Shown in pieces: positions 7,595 to 15,703 of a DNA stretch of 64,000 bases. The notes below the pieces were generated by a model. It saw only the letters and a list, made by a program, of their open reading frames with translations. It had not been told where the DNA came from and did not search any database. The stretch is from assembly GCA_027391075.1 (NCBI GenBank), contig DAHYHI010000039.1, positions 1-64,000 of the forward strand, in the 5' to 3' direction. A program made the position numbers and the translations under genes. Origin of the DNA: JAJZAM01 sp027391075 (GTDB taxonomy: Bacteria; Actinomycetota; Acidimicrobiia; Acidimicrobiales; Palsa-688). Position 1 is the first letter of the stretch, and every line of letters begins with the position of its first letter.

Positions 7595-8652
7595 CCCTCC
7601 CGGACTGCCGGGCTGACCTGGCACTTCGCGACGGCTACCACTCGCCTCAGGTCGACGTGGCGGTGAGGCTCAATACCAACGAATCCCCCTACCCACCGCC
7701 CGAAGGTTGGCGTCGGGATCTCGCTGCGGCTCTCGACGGCGTCGCGTTCAATCGCTACCCGGACCGCGCAGCCAGCGAGCTACGCGAGGCTCTCGCCGAC
7801 CTGCATCAGGTCCGGACGGACCAGGTGTTCGTAGCGAACGGGTCGAACGAGGTCCTGCAGTCGATATGCCTCGCGTACGGGGGGCCGGGACGGCGAGCGG
7901 TAGTGTACGAACCTAGCTACGCCTTGCACAGCCACATCGCTCATCTCAGCTCCACCGAGGTAGTGCAAGGAACCCGGCGCGACGACTTTTCGGTCGACCT
8001 CGATCAGGTGGCGGACATCACCTCGGCGTTGAGGCCGGACATCACCTTCTTGTGCTCGCCGAACAACCCGACCGGCAACGCTCTCCCGGCGGCGTCGGCC
8101 AAGGAGATCCTCGCCTTGTCGGCGGGCCTCGTCGTGCTCGATGAGGCCTATGGCGATTTCGCGGACTGGTCAGGTATCTCTATGGTAGACGAGGAAGTGC
8201 CGCTCGTGGTGACACGGACCTTCTCCAAGACATGGTCGATGGCGGCTCTGAGGCTCGGATACCTGATAGGCCCCTCGCGGGTCGTTGCGTCGCTCGAGAG
8301 GGTCGCTCTGCCCTACCACCTGGACGCGCTAAAGCAGATCGCAGGCCGCCTGGCGGTCGCTTACGACGACGAGATGCGCCGGCGTGTCTCGGCGATCGTC
8401 TCCGAGCGCAGGCGTCTGCAGGGAGCACTGGAAAACCTCGACGTCGACGTGTGGCCCTCAGAAGCAAACTTCCTGCTCTTTCGGCCCAAGAGCCGTAAAG
8501 GCGACGAGGCCTGGCACGGGCTGGTAGAGCGCGGCGTCTTGGTGCGTAACACCTCGAGTTGGCCGGGTCTGCCGTCTGGGTGCCTGCGTGTCACCGTCGG
8601 GACCGGGACCGAAAACGACGCATTCCTATCGGCATTGAAGGAGACCCTTTGA
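7591..8652 (+). CDS. hisC: Histidinol-phosphate aminotransferase
   Basis: A PLP enzyme of aminotransferase class I/II that transfers an amino group from glutamate to imidazole acetol phosphate. The N-terminal VRLNTNESPYPPPEGW is the HisC signature; the PLP lysine is K213 in TFSKTWSMAALRLGY; CSPNNPTGN and VVLDEAYGDF are the usual cofactor-site segments. GTG at 7591 overlaps the hisD stop. The protein has 353 residues, a normal length. HisC enzymes sometimes also serve aromatic amino acids, which cannot be judged here. Confidence 0.95.
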   Translation: MTLPDCRADLALRDGYHSPQVDVAVRLNTNESPYPPPEGWRRDLAAALDGVAFNRYPDRAASELREALADLHQVRTDQVFVANGSNEVLQSICLAYGGPGRRAVVYEPSYALHSHIAHLSSTEVVQGTRRDDFSVDLDQVADITSALRPDITFLCSPNNPTGNALPAASAKEILALSAGLVVLDEAYGDFADWSGISMVDEEVPLVVTRTFSKTWSMAALRLGYLIGPSRVVASLERVALPYHLDALKQIAGRLAVAYDDEMRRRVSAIVSERRRLQGALENLDVDVWPSEANFLLFRPKSRKGDEAWHGLVERGVLVRNTSSWPGLPSGCLRVTVGTGTENDAFLSALKETL

Positions 8653-9248
8653 ACCGCAGCGCCTCACGGTCACGTTCTACCAAGGAGACCAAAGTCAGCG
8701 TCGACGTACACCTTGACGGGACAGGTGTGACGCAAGTGTCGACGGGTCTGCCTTTTTTCGATCACATGCTCACCCAACTCGGCCGCCACGGGGGTCTTGA
8801 CCTCACAGTAACGGCGGAGGGCGACCTGGAAGTCGACGCTCACCACACCGTGGAGGACGTCGGACTTGCGCTTGGAGCATGCATCAGCGAGGCGCTCGGC
8901 GACAAGGTCGGGGTGAGACGGTTCGCGTCGATCGACCTGCCCCTCGACGAGGCTCTCATCGCAGTGGCTTTGGACCTGTCTGGAAGGCCCTTCCTCGTCT
9001 ACGACGTAGAAACTGCCGGGGTCGCAGACTCGGGTGCTCTCGGCACCCCCGGCTTTCACCCCCAACTCGCTGAAGAGTTCTGGAGAGCTTTCGTAATGAA
9101 GGCTGGCATTACCATGCACGTGCGAATGCTGTCGGGGCGCAATGCGCATCACATCTTAGAGGCGACGTTCAAGGCAGTCGCCCGAGCTTTGCGCGAGGCT
9201 ATGACGGTGGACGGCGACGTCGTACCTTCCACCAAGGGCGTACTTTGA
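8649..9248 (+). CDS. hisB: Imidazoleglycerol-phosphate dehydratase
   Basis: The monofunctional HisB of 199 residues, without a phosphatase domain. The metal-binding motifs are clear: AHHTVEDVGLALG and SGRNAHHILEATFKA, with FFDHMLTQLGRHG near the N-terminus. The TTG start overlaps the hisC stop (TTGA) and is supported by AAGGAGA a few bases upstream, inside hisC. Its position between hisC and hisH is the standard actinobacterial order. Confidence 0.95.
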   Translation: MNRSASRSRSTKETKVSVDVHLDGTGVTQVSTGLPFFDHMLTQLGRHGGLDLTVTAEGDLEVDAHHTVEDVGLALGACISEALGDKVGVRRFASIDLPLDEALIAVALDLSGRPFLVYDVETAGVADSGALGTPGFHPQLAEEFWRAFVMKAGITMHVRMLSGRNAHHILEATFKAVARALREAMTVDGDVVPSTKGVL

Positions 9249-9874
9249 TAGCTGTCATCGACTACGGCATAGGCAACCTGCGCTCCGCTCACAAGGCCCT
9301 TTTGAGCGTCGGAGCCGACGCAGCGCTGGTGAGCGACCCCGACGCCGTCGTGTCGGCAGATGCCGTCGTGCTCCCCGGGGTGGGGAACTTCGGCGCATGC
9401 GTGAAGGCGCTGCGCTCGGCCGGCCTCGAAGCCGCAGTTCGCGAGGTGGTCGCCGCCAGCCGCCCGTTCCTTGGCATCTGCGTCGGGATGCAGATGCTCT
9501 ACGAAGGCTCCGAGGAATCCCCCGAGGTTGACGGAATCGCGATCTTGCCCGGCATCGTCAGGCGCCTGCCAGCAGGTGTCAAGAGGCCGCAGATGCAGTG
9601 GAACCGCCTCGACGTACGCGGCCCGTCCGTTGCGTTGCTGCAGGGCCTAGACGAGCAGCCTTGGGTGTATTTCGTGCATTCCTACGCAGCTCCCGACGGA
9701 CCTGAGGTGGTCGCCACCTGCGAGTACGGTCTCGACGTTCCTGCGGTAGTGGTAGCCCAATCGGTTTGGGCCACCCAGTTCCATCCGGAGAAGTCCGCTC
9801 GGGTTGGTCTGGCGATGTTGTCGAACTTTGCCCGCTTCGCAACCCCCGGCCTCGCTACCCGAGCATCCCTCTAG
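9245..9874 (+). CDS. hisH: Imidazole glycerol phosphate synthase, glutaminase subunit
   Basis: A class I glutamine amidotransferase that feeds ammonia to HisF. The nucleophile is C79 in LGICVGMQML, and the His-Glu pair is H180 and E182 in QFHPEKS. The start is TTG at 9245, overlapping the hisB stop. HisH and HisF form the heterodimer; hisA lies between their genes, as is common. Confidence 0.95.
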   Translation: MIAVIDYGIGNLRSAHKALLSVGADAALVSDPDAVVSADAVVLPGVGNFGACVKALRSAGLEAAVREVVAASRPFLGICVGMQMLYEGSEESPEVDGIAILPGIVRRLPAGVKRPQMQWNRLDVRGPSVALLQGLDEQPWVYFVHSYAAPDGPEVVATCEYGLDVPAVVVAQSVWATQFHPEKSARVGLAMLSNFARFATPGLATRASL

Positions 9875-10647
9875 TGGACCTATTTCCCGCTATCGACCTG
9901 CGCGGCGGGCGTTGCGTTCGCCTGCTCGAAGGGGACTTCGCCGCCGAGACGGTCTACGGCGACGACCCAGTTGGTGTCGCCCTAGAGTTCGCTTCTGCGG
10001 GGGCGCAGTGGATTCACGTAGTCGACCTCGACGCCGCCAGGACCGGCGAGGCGTCGAACCGGCCGGCAATAGCTGCTATCGCCGAGGCGGTCCGCTCCGC
10101 TGGTGTGTCGGTCCAAGCCGGGGGGGGCGTGCGCAGCGTCAGAGGCGCAGGTGAGCTCCTCGACGCCGGCGTTTCACGGGTTGTTGTCGGCACTGCCGGG
10201 GTGGAGCAGCCTTCTTTGATCTCAGACATCCACGATCGTTGGCCGGGTCGGGTTGCCTTGGGTCTAGACCACCGTCGAGGCGAGGTGCGCCTGAGGGGTT
10301 GGACACAATCCGCAGGGGTTAGTGTGGAGCATCTCGTGCCTGTGGCGCTAGACGCCGGCGCGTCGGCTCTCGTCGTTACCGACATTTCTCGTGACGGCAC
10401 TATGGCTGGTCCTGACCTCGAGGGTCTGGCGTCCGTGGTCGGACTGGTTGCCCGATACCGCCCCCCCGCCGACGACGTTGCGATGCCTGCAAGTGTGATT
10501 GCCTCGGGCGGCGTCGGCTCGATAGACGACGTCGCCGCCCTCGCGGCGCTGGCCGGTTTAGGCGGGATCATCGCCGGGCGCGCCCTCTACGAGAAGCGCC
10601 TCGACCTCGGTGAGGCTCTGGCTGTGGTAGCGGGGGTGTCTCGGTGA
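9874..10647 (+). CDS. hisA: Phosphoribosyl isomerase (ProFAR isomerase)
   Basis: A (beta-alpha)8 barrel of the HisA/HisF family that isomerises ProFAR to PRFAR. The general acid-base aspartates are expected at D8 (FPAIDLRGG) and in VTDISRDGTMAGPD; phosphate-binding glycines are in QAGGGVRS and IASGGVGS. GTG at 9874 shares one base with the hisH stop. In several Actinobacteria this enzyme (PriA) also does the TrpF reaction. A separate trpF is present at 15.7 kb, so dual function is not needed here. Confidence 0.93.
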   Translation: MDLFPAIDLRGGRCVRLLEGDFAAETVYGDDPVGVALEFASAGAQWIHVVDLDAARTGEASNRPAIAAIAEAVRSAGVSVQAGGGVRSVRGAGELLDAGVSRVVVGTAGVEQPSLISDIHDRWPGRVALGLDHRRGEVRLRGWTQSAGVSVEHLVPVALDAGASALVVTDISRDGTMAGPDLEGLASVVGLVARYRPPADDVAMPASVIASGGVGSIDDVAALAALAGLGGIIAGRALYEKRLDLGEALAVVAGVSR

Positions 10648-11417
10648 GAGCCGTTCGGGTCGTTCCGTGCCTTGACGTCGACGCCGGACGCGTCGTCAAA
10701 GGGGTCAACTTCGCCAACCTCGCCGACGCCGGGGACCCTGTCGAGCTCGCAGCTCGCTACAGCGACGAAGGGGCTGACGAGCTGGTCTTCTACGACATAA
10801 CAGCCTCGTCGTCAGAGAGGGCGATAATGATCGACGTCGTAGCGAGAGCCGCCGAACGGGTGTTCATCCCCCTCGCCGTCGGCGGTGGGGTGCGCAGCGT
10901 GGACGACGCCAGGATGCTTCTGCGCGTCGGCGCCGACAAGGTCAGCGTCAACTCTGCGGCCGTAGGGCGCCCCGAGTTGGTCGAGGAGATAGCGTCGGTT
11001 TTCGGGTCCCAGTGCGTGGTCGTCGGGATGGACGTGAGACGCAGTGGGAGGAGCTTCGAGGTCTACACGCACGGAGGAAGGACAGCGACCGGCCGGGATG
11101 CCCTCGAATGGGCATTCGAGGTGGAACGCCGCGGGGCTGGGGAGATCGTGCTGAACTCCATGGACCGAGACGGCACTCGAAGCGGGTTCGACTTAGAGCT
11201 CACACGGGCGGTCGTCGACACCGTTCGGATACCCGTCGTAGCGAGTGGCGGAGTTGGCAACCTCGGTCACCTTGTCGAAGGGGCACTCGTCGGAGGGGCG
11301 GACGCGGTCCTAGCAGCGTCGATATTCCACTTCGGCGAGGCGACAGTCGCCGAGGCCAAGGAGGCCATGGCTGCTGCAGGAGTGTTGGTGCGTCCCCTCG
11401 ATCGCCCGGCCGGGTAG
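10644..11417 (+). CDS. hisF: Imidazole glycerol phosphate synthase, cyclase subunit
   Basis: The barrel subunit that closes the imidazole ring using ammonia from HisH. Seen: VVPCLDVDAGRVVKGVNF (catalytic D11), LAVGGGVRS, VVVGMDVRR and VVASGGVGNLGHLVEG. It has 257 residues, the family length. GTG at 10644 overlaps the hisA stop. The TAG stop at 11415-11417 forms the first half of a TAGCTT box placed 6 nt before the next gene. Confidence 0.96.
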   Translation: MRAVRVVPCLDVDAGRVVKGVNFANLADAGDPVELAARYSDEGADELVFYDITASSSERAIMIDVVARAAERVFIPLAVGGGVRSVDDARMLLRVGADKVSVNSAAVGRPELVEEIASVFGSQCVVVGMDVRRSGRSFEVYTHGGRTATGRDALEWAFEVERRGAGEIVLNSMDRDGTRSGFDLELTRAVVDTVRIPVVASGGVGNLGHLVEGALVGGADAVLAASIFHFGEATVAEAKEAMAAAGVLVRPLDRPAG

Positions 11418-11420
11418 CTT
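11415..11420 (+). promoter_or_regulatory. Candidate -10 box for the GroES-like gene
   Basis: TAGCTT, 6 nt before ATG at 11427. The first three bases are the hisF stop codon. Confidence 0.4.
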
Positions 11421-11426
11421 GGTGGG

Positions 11427-11840
11427 ATGGACTCCCAGCAGGACCAGCGCGCACATCCGAACCCTGGCTTGGCGTCGCAGGCATCCGCTACGGAAAGGCC
11501 GGTCCTGGTAAGCAAGCAGCATCTGGGCTCCAAGCAGGGCATCGAGATGCTCACCGACCGAGTCCTAGTTCAGATCCCCCGCTCCGAGGGTGAGCGCAAA
11601 TCCCGGGCTGGCATTCTCATCCCGGCCACGGCTCAGGTCGCTCGACGCCTCGCATGGGCGGAGGTCGTGGCTACAGGCCCTCACGTGAGGACCATCAAGG
11701 CTGGCGACCAGGTGCTGTTCAACCCGGAGGACCGATACGAGGTAGAAGTCCAAGGCGAGGATTACTTGATATTGCGCGAGCGTGACATCCACGCGGTTGC
11801 GTCCGAGCGGGTCGCTACAGGTACAGGCCTGTACCTGTAG
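11427..11840 (+). CDS. GroES-like (Cpn10-fold) protein
   Basis: A 137-residue protein with a Cpn10-type fold after about 40 poorly conserved residues: MLTDRVLVQIP, the region corresponding to the mobile loop (SEGERKSRAGILIPATAQV), then WAEVVATGPH, KAGDQVLFNPEDRYEVEVQGEDYLILRERDIHAV. True GroES is near 95-100 residues and is usually encoded beside groL; no groL is present here. It may be a GroES paralogue of the kind seen in many actinobacteria; its partner and role are unknown. It splits hisF from hisI. Its last codons lie within a perfect 28-bp palindrome. Confidence 0.8.
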   Translation: MDSQQDQRAHPNPGLASQASATERPVLVSKQHLGSKQGIEMLTDRVLVQIPRSEGERKSRAGILIPATAQVARRLAWAEVVATGPHVRTIKAGDQVLFNPEDRYEVEVQGEDYLILRERDIHAVASERVATGTGLYL

Positions 11841-11841
11841 C
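11814..11841. promoter_or_regulatory. Perfect 28-bp palindrome before hisI
   Basis: The left arm is GCTACAGGTACAGG at 11814-11827 and the right arm, 11828-11841, is its exact reverse complement. It covers the last codons and stop of the GroES-like gene and ends 11 bp before the TACCAT box of hisI, thus covering the place where a -35 element should be. It could be a repressor operator or, as RNA, a long hairpin terminator; there is no T-run after it. Confidence 0.6.
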
Positions 11842-11851
11842 CGCGAGCCCC

Positions 11852-11857
11852 TACCAT
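11852..11857 (+). promoter_or_regulatory. Candidate -10 box for hisI (leaderless)
   Basis: TACCAT, 6 nt before ATG at 11864. Confidence 0.5.
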
Positions 11858-11863
11858 GGGGGA

Positions 11864-12259
11864 ATGGCGGACGGATCATCCCAACCGAGTTATGGCATAC
11901 CGCTAACGGTGCGCGCCGAGGCGGAGCAGCTGGATGCGATTGTCTACAACTCCGACGGCCTCGTCCCTGCGATCGTCCAGGACCACCACAGCCGGGAGGT
12001 GCTGATGCTGGCGTGGATGAACGCCGAGACGCTCGCCGAAACCCTTAATACCGGCCGGACCGTCTTTTGGTCCCGGAGCCGCAGGCAACGCTGGCGTAAA
12101 GGTGACACTTCCGGGGACCGCCAATGGGTGCGTGAGGCTTTCTACGACTGTGACGGGGACACGCTCCTGTTCCTGGTCGTCCAAGAGGGCGGGGGGGCAT
12201 GCCACACCGGTAACAGGACCTGTTTCTACCGCGCGTTCGGTGCGACGTCGCCGGCGTGA
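11864..12259 (+). CDS. hisI: Phosphoribosyl-AMP cyclohydrolase
   Basis: Opens the adenine ring of PR-AMP in histidine synthesis. The 131 residues contain the family motifs VLMLAWMNAETL, WRKGDTSGDRQWV, the metal-binding DCDGDTLLFLV and the cysteine of GGACHTGNRTCFY. There is no fused HisE domain. It is separated from hisDCBHAF by the GroES-like gene and overlaps trpE by GTGA, so a histidine gene and a tryptophan gene are probably cotranscribed. Confidence 0.95.
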   Translation: MADGSSQPSYGIPLTVRAEAEQLDAIVYNSDGLVPAIVQDHHSREVLMLAWMNAETLAETLNTGRTVFWSRSRRQRWRKGDTSGDRQWVREAFYDCDGDTLLFLVVQEGGGACHTGNRTCFYRAFGATSPA

Positions 12260-13824
12260 CCCGTCCATCGCGAGAAGAGTTCGCGGCCCTGGCCTCGAAG
12301 TTCACCGTCGTCCCTGTGTGGCGTGAGCTGCTCGGGGATCTCACTACCCCAGTTGCGGCGTACGCTCGTCTGACCTCGGCGAGCCCGGCGGGACGCTCGT
12401 TCCTGCTTGAATCCGTGGAGCACGCCCAGCAGCTCGGAAGGTGGTCCTTCATAGGGCTAAACCCGACGGCGACCATCGTAGCGAGAGGAGCAAGGCTTAC
12501 TGTCGAAGGATCCTTGCCTGAGACGGTTCGCCTCGACGGGGGTGTCCTGGTAGCGCTCGAAGCGATCCTCGAGACGTGGCGCTCCCCGGTCATCGAGGAA
12601 CTGCCACCCCTACAGGGAGGAGTCGTCGGATACCTCGGATACGACGTGGTTCGAGAAGTCGAGAGCCTCGGCGACTCCCCGCCCGACGAGACGGGCTACC
12701 CTGACGCGATTCTGTCGGTGGTAGGCCAGATTGCCGCCTACGACTACTGGCGCCAGCGGGTGACGCTGATAGAGGCGGTTCCGATACCGCCGGAAGCTCG
12801 CGACGATCGTGACAGTTGTGACCGCCTCTACGAGGCAGCGGCCAGACGTCTCGAGGTTCTGGCCGCCCAAGGGGCTTGCCCGCTGGACGAGCCTCTCGTG
12901 GCCCCCCCGGAACGTCTCGACGAGATCCCAGCCCATCGCCGCCGAAGCACCCCGGAGATGTTTGCGTCGAGCGTCGAAGCCGCCAAGGAACATATCCTCG
13001 CCGGTGACATCTTCCAGGTGGTGCTCTCGCAGCGCTTCGACGTCGAACTGCAGGCTGATCCTTTCGACCTCTACCGGTCCCTGCGCCAGGTAAACCCGAG
13101 CCCTTACATGTACTTCCTGCGTCACCCGGAGCTGTCCCTGGTCGGGTCGTCACCGGAGCCCTTGGTGCAGGTCAGGTCCGGTCACGTCGTGTCGAGGCCG
13201 ATAGCCGGGACTCGCAAGAGAGGTCGTGACGAGACCCACGACCGCAGGCTGGCAGCCGAGCTTGCGGAGAATCCCAAGGAACGAGCCGAGCACGTCATGT
13301 TGGTGGATTTGGCGCGCAACGATATAGGCCGGGTCGTGGAGTACGGCACCGCCAAAGTCGACGAGCTCATGACCCTAGAACGCTTCAGCCACGTGATGCA
13401 CTTGACCTCCCAAGTCTCCGGGACGCTACGCGAGGGGCTTGGCCCGGTCGACGTGCTCAGAGCTACGATGCCTGCCGGTACCGTGTCGGGCGCGCCTAAA
13501 GTTCGGGCTATGCAGCTCATAGACGAGCTCGAGCCGGTCAAGCGGGGCCCCTACGCCGGGGTGATCGGATACTTCGACTTCTCAGGCAATCTGGACACGG
13601 CCATTGCCATCAGAACCATGCTCGTCAGCCCCGACGGGACGGCCAGCGTCCAAGCCGGTGCCGGCATCGTCGCCGACAGCGACCCCGACGACGAGGACCT
13701 CGAATGTTCCAACAAGGCCGCAGCGCTGCTGGCCGCTGTCCCCGGGGCGCGCCGAATCGCAGCCGCCCGTCGGGCAGGGTTCGCTGGCGCCGCTCGTGGA
13801 GGGGAAGGCCCTGGAGTTGGCTGA
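12256..13824 (+). CDS. trpE: Anthranilate synthase component I
   Basis: Converts chorismate and ammonia to anthranilate. The N-terminus carries LLES (residues 50-53), the element linked to tryptophan feedback inhibition in TrpE. The C-terminal chorismate-binding domain has FQVVLSQRFDV, NPSPYMYFLR, SRPIAGTRKRG, LVDLARNDIGRV, GTVSGAPKVRAMQLID and GAGIVADSDPDDE. It has 522 residues, a normal length, with an Ala/Gly-rich tail. The glutaminase subunit TrpG is not encoded in the window. Its stop lies within the start region of ygfZ. Confidence 0.96.
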   Translation: MTRPSREEFAALASKFTVVPVWRELLGDLTTPVAAYARLTSASPAGRSFLLESVEHAQQLGRWSFIGLNPTATIVARGARLTVEGSLPETVRLDGGVLVALEAILETWRSPVIEELPPLQGGVVGYLGYDVVREVESLGDSPPDETGYPDAILSVVGQIAAYDYWRQRVTLIEAVPIPPEARDDRDSCDRLYEAAARRLEVLAAQGACPLDEPLVAPPERLDEIPAHRRRSTPEMFASSVEAAKEHILAGDIFQVVLSQRFDVELQADPFDLYRSLRQVNPSPYMYFLRHPELSLVGSSPEPLVQVRSGHVVSRPIAGTRKRGRDETHDRRLAAELAENPKERAEHVMLVDLARNDIGRVVEYGTAKVDELMTLERFSHVMHLTSQVSGTLREGLGPVDVLRATMPAGTVSGAPKVRAMQLIDELEPVKRGPYAGVIGYFDFSGNLDTAIAIRTMLVSPDGTASVQAGAGIVADSDPDDEDLECSNKAAALLAAVPGARRIAAARRAGFAGAARGGEGPGVG

Positions 13825-14812
13825 CGACGGGGCATTCCCTGCGGTTGGCTCGGGGTCGCAACTTGGCAATACTGGGTTGTCGGAGGAGTCCCCTCGAAGT
13901 GAGGGACGTTACTGGGGCCTGTCAGAGCGCGACGTTGTCATGGTAACCGGACCCGAAGCGGGAGCCTTTCTGCAGGGCCAACTGACCCAGGACGTCGCGT
14001 CGTTGGCTGTCGGATCGCACCGGTGGAGTTGGCTGCTGGAGCCCTCCGGAAAGGTAGTGGCCCTTCTCCGGGTGTTCCGCTCCGGCGACGAGCAGTGGGC
14101 GTTGGAGGCGGATCCCACCTGGGGTGAACACGTGGCAGCGCGCCTTGCTCGCTTCAAGCTTCGAACGAAGGCTGAGCTTACGACGCTCAAAGCCGGGCTA
14201 CTCGCCTGCCGCGGGGAGGGCTGGCGGACTGGCGGACTACTAGCGGCGTCTCCGCCTTTGCCAGGATTGTCCGGAGTCGACGTGCTGCGTCTGGGCGGAC
14301 CCGTCGAACCCGCTGCTGACACCGTCCTCGAAGACATTACCTTCGAGGCGTTGCGAACGGATCTGAGCGTTTGGCCGTCAGTTCCCTCCTACAGGCTCGA
14401 AGTCGACCGGATCGCGGTCGGCTGGCCCCGGATGGGAGCCGAACTCACCGAACGCACCATACCCGCAGAGACCGGTCTAGTCGACCTCACCGTGAGCTTC
14501 ACCAAGGGTTGCTACACCGGCCAGGAGCTGGTTGCACGGATCGACTCCCGCGGCAACCACGTCGCCCGACGGATGGTGAGGCTACGTCCCGAGGCCGAGA
14601 TCCACGTAGGAGCTGAGCTGCACAGCTCCCCACACGGTGCCGGCGGGACACCGCAGCCCGCCGCTGAAGAAGGCCCGGCCAGGATCGGCTGGGTGACCAG
14701 CGTCGCCTTCTCCGACACTCATGGCTGGGTGGCAGTGGGCTACCTGGAGAGGAAAGCTGGAGCGCCCAGCGACGTCGCTGCCGGCGACGTGGTCGTGAGG
14801 GTGTTGGAGTAG
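13817..14812 (+). CDS. ygfZ: Folate-binding YgfZ/GcvT-like protein
   Basis: A member of the YgfZ family, tetrahydrofolate-binding proteins that help maintain some iron-sulfur enzymes. The family signature K-G-C-Y-T-G-Q-E-L-V-A-R is present with the conserved cysteine at C232. About 331 residues. The start is not settled: TTG at 13817 overlaps the trpE stop and has AAGG 8 nt upstream; GTG at 13796 is an alternative inside trpE. It sits between trpE and trpC, probably by operon arrangement rather than by a role in tryptophan synthesis. Confidence 0.85.
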   Translation: MADDGAFPAVGSGSQLGNTGLSEESPRSEGRYWGLSERDVVMVTGPEAGAFLQGQLTQDVASLAVGSHRWSWLLEPSGKVVALLRVFRSGDEQWALEADPTWGEHVAARLARFKLRTKAELTTLKAGLLACRGEGWRTGGLLAASPPLPGLSGVDVLRLGGPVEPAADTVLEDITFEALRTDLSVWPSVPSYRLEVDRIAVGWPRMGAELTERTIPAETGLVDLTVSFTKGCYTGQELVARIDSRGNHVARRMVRLRPEAEIHVGAELHSSPHGAGGTPQPAAEEGPARIGWVTSVAFSDTHGWVAVGYLERKAGAPSDVAAGDVVVRVLE

Positions 14813-14872
14813 CGCCCAGCCGAACGCACTCGCGGGCTCAGGTGGCGAGAGTGTTACCCGATGCACGCAGGG

Positions 14873-14878
14873 TAGGCT
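14873..14878 (+). promoter_or_regulatory. Possible -10 box for trpCFBA
   Basis: TAGGCT, 9 nt before the GTG start of trpC. The gap is slightly longer than in the other cases. The 75-bp gap after ygfZ shows no attenuator-like series of Trp codons. Confidence 0.3.
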
Positions 14879-14887
14879 TCTGAGACC

Positions 14888-15703
14888 GTGGCCACCTACT
14901 TGGACCGCATACTCGCTTCGCACCGGGACGCCGCCGAGGCCGACCGGCGCGACTTGGAGTCGCTGGAGCGCGAAGTTGCCGTCCTCGCGCCGGCGAGGCG
15001 TTTCGCCGAGGCGCTGGTGCGACCGAGCCGCCTGGCGGTGATCGCCGAGGTGAAACGTCGCAGCCCGAGCAAGCCCACCCTTGCCGTCGACCTGGACCCG
15101 GCGACACTGGCCGTCGCCTACGAGGAGGGTGGCGCGTCAGCTCTGTCGGTGTTGACCGATTCGGAGTTCTTCGGTGGTTCATCCGACGACCTTCGCTCTG
15201 CTCGTGAGTCGACAAGTCTGCCGGTCCTGCGCAAGGACTTCACCGTCTGTAGGGCGGACGTGCTCGATGCAAGGCTGATGGGTGCCGACGCAGTACTTCT
15301 GATAGTCGCCGCCCTACGAGGCCACGAGCTCAGCGAGCTCGTGGCGCTGTCGCAGCGCATCGGTCTGGACGCCCTTGTCGAGGTGCACGACGAGAGCGAA
15401 GCCGAGGCTGCAGTGGCTGCTGGAGCCGAGATAATCGGCGTCAACCAACGCGACCTGCACAGCTTCGAAGTTGACACGGCGCGCGCCGTCAGGGTGGCAG
15501 CTTCGCTCCCTCCGGGGTGTGTCCGAGTAGCTGAGTCTGGCATAGCGGGCCCAGACGACGCTAGACGGCTGGCTGACGCCGGTTTCGACGCAATTCTGGT
15601 CGGGGAGACTGTCGTAACGGCGTCTGACCCCGAGGCTGCGGTGGCGTCGCTGCGTGCCCGTAAGGCGCGTCTCGCCGAGCGAGACGCGGTGCTCGGCGCA
15701 TGA
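14888..15703 (+). CDS. trpC: Indole-3-glycerol phosphate synthase
   Basis: A 271-residue (beta-alpha)8 barrel that closes the indole ring. The signature VIAEVKRRSPSKP is near residue 50, LRKDFTV follows, and EIIGVNQRDLHSFEVD and VAESGIAGPDDA complete the active site. It is monofunctional. GTG at 14888 lacks a good ribosome binding site. The stop overlaps the trpF start (ATGA). Confidence 0.95.
   Translation: MATYLDRILASHRDAAEADRRDLESLEREVAVLAPARRFAEALVRPSRLAVIAEVKRRSPSKPTLAVDLDPATLAVAYEEGGASALSVLTDSEFFGGSSDDLRSARESTSLPVLRKDFTVCRADVLDARLMGADAVLLIVAALRGHELSELVALSQRIGLDALVEVHDESEAEAAVAAGAEIIGVNQRDLHSFEVDTARAVRVAASLPPGCVRVAESGIAGPDDARRLADAGFDAILVGETVVTASDPEAAVASLRARKARLAERDAVLGA

Noticed and set aside
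12256..14812. A trpE-ygfZ fusion protein
   Set aside because: The two frames differ, trpE has its own TGA at 13822-13824, and both proteins have normal lengths.
14813..14887. Tryptophan attenuator or leader peptide before trpC
   Set aside because: No short frame with Trp codons and no pair of competing hairpins was found.
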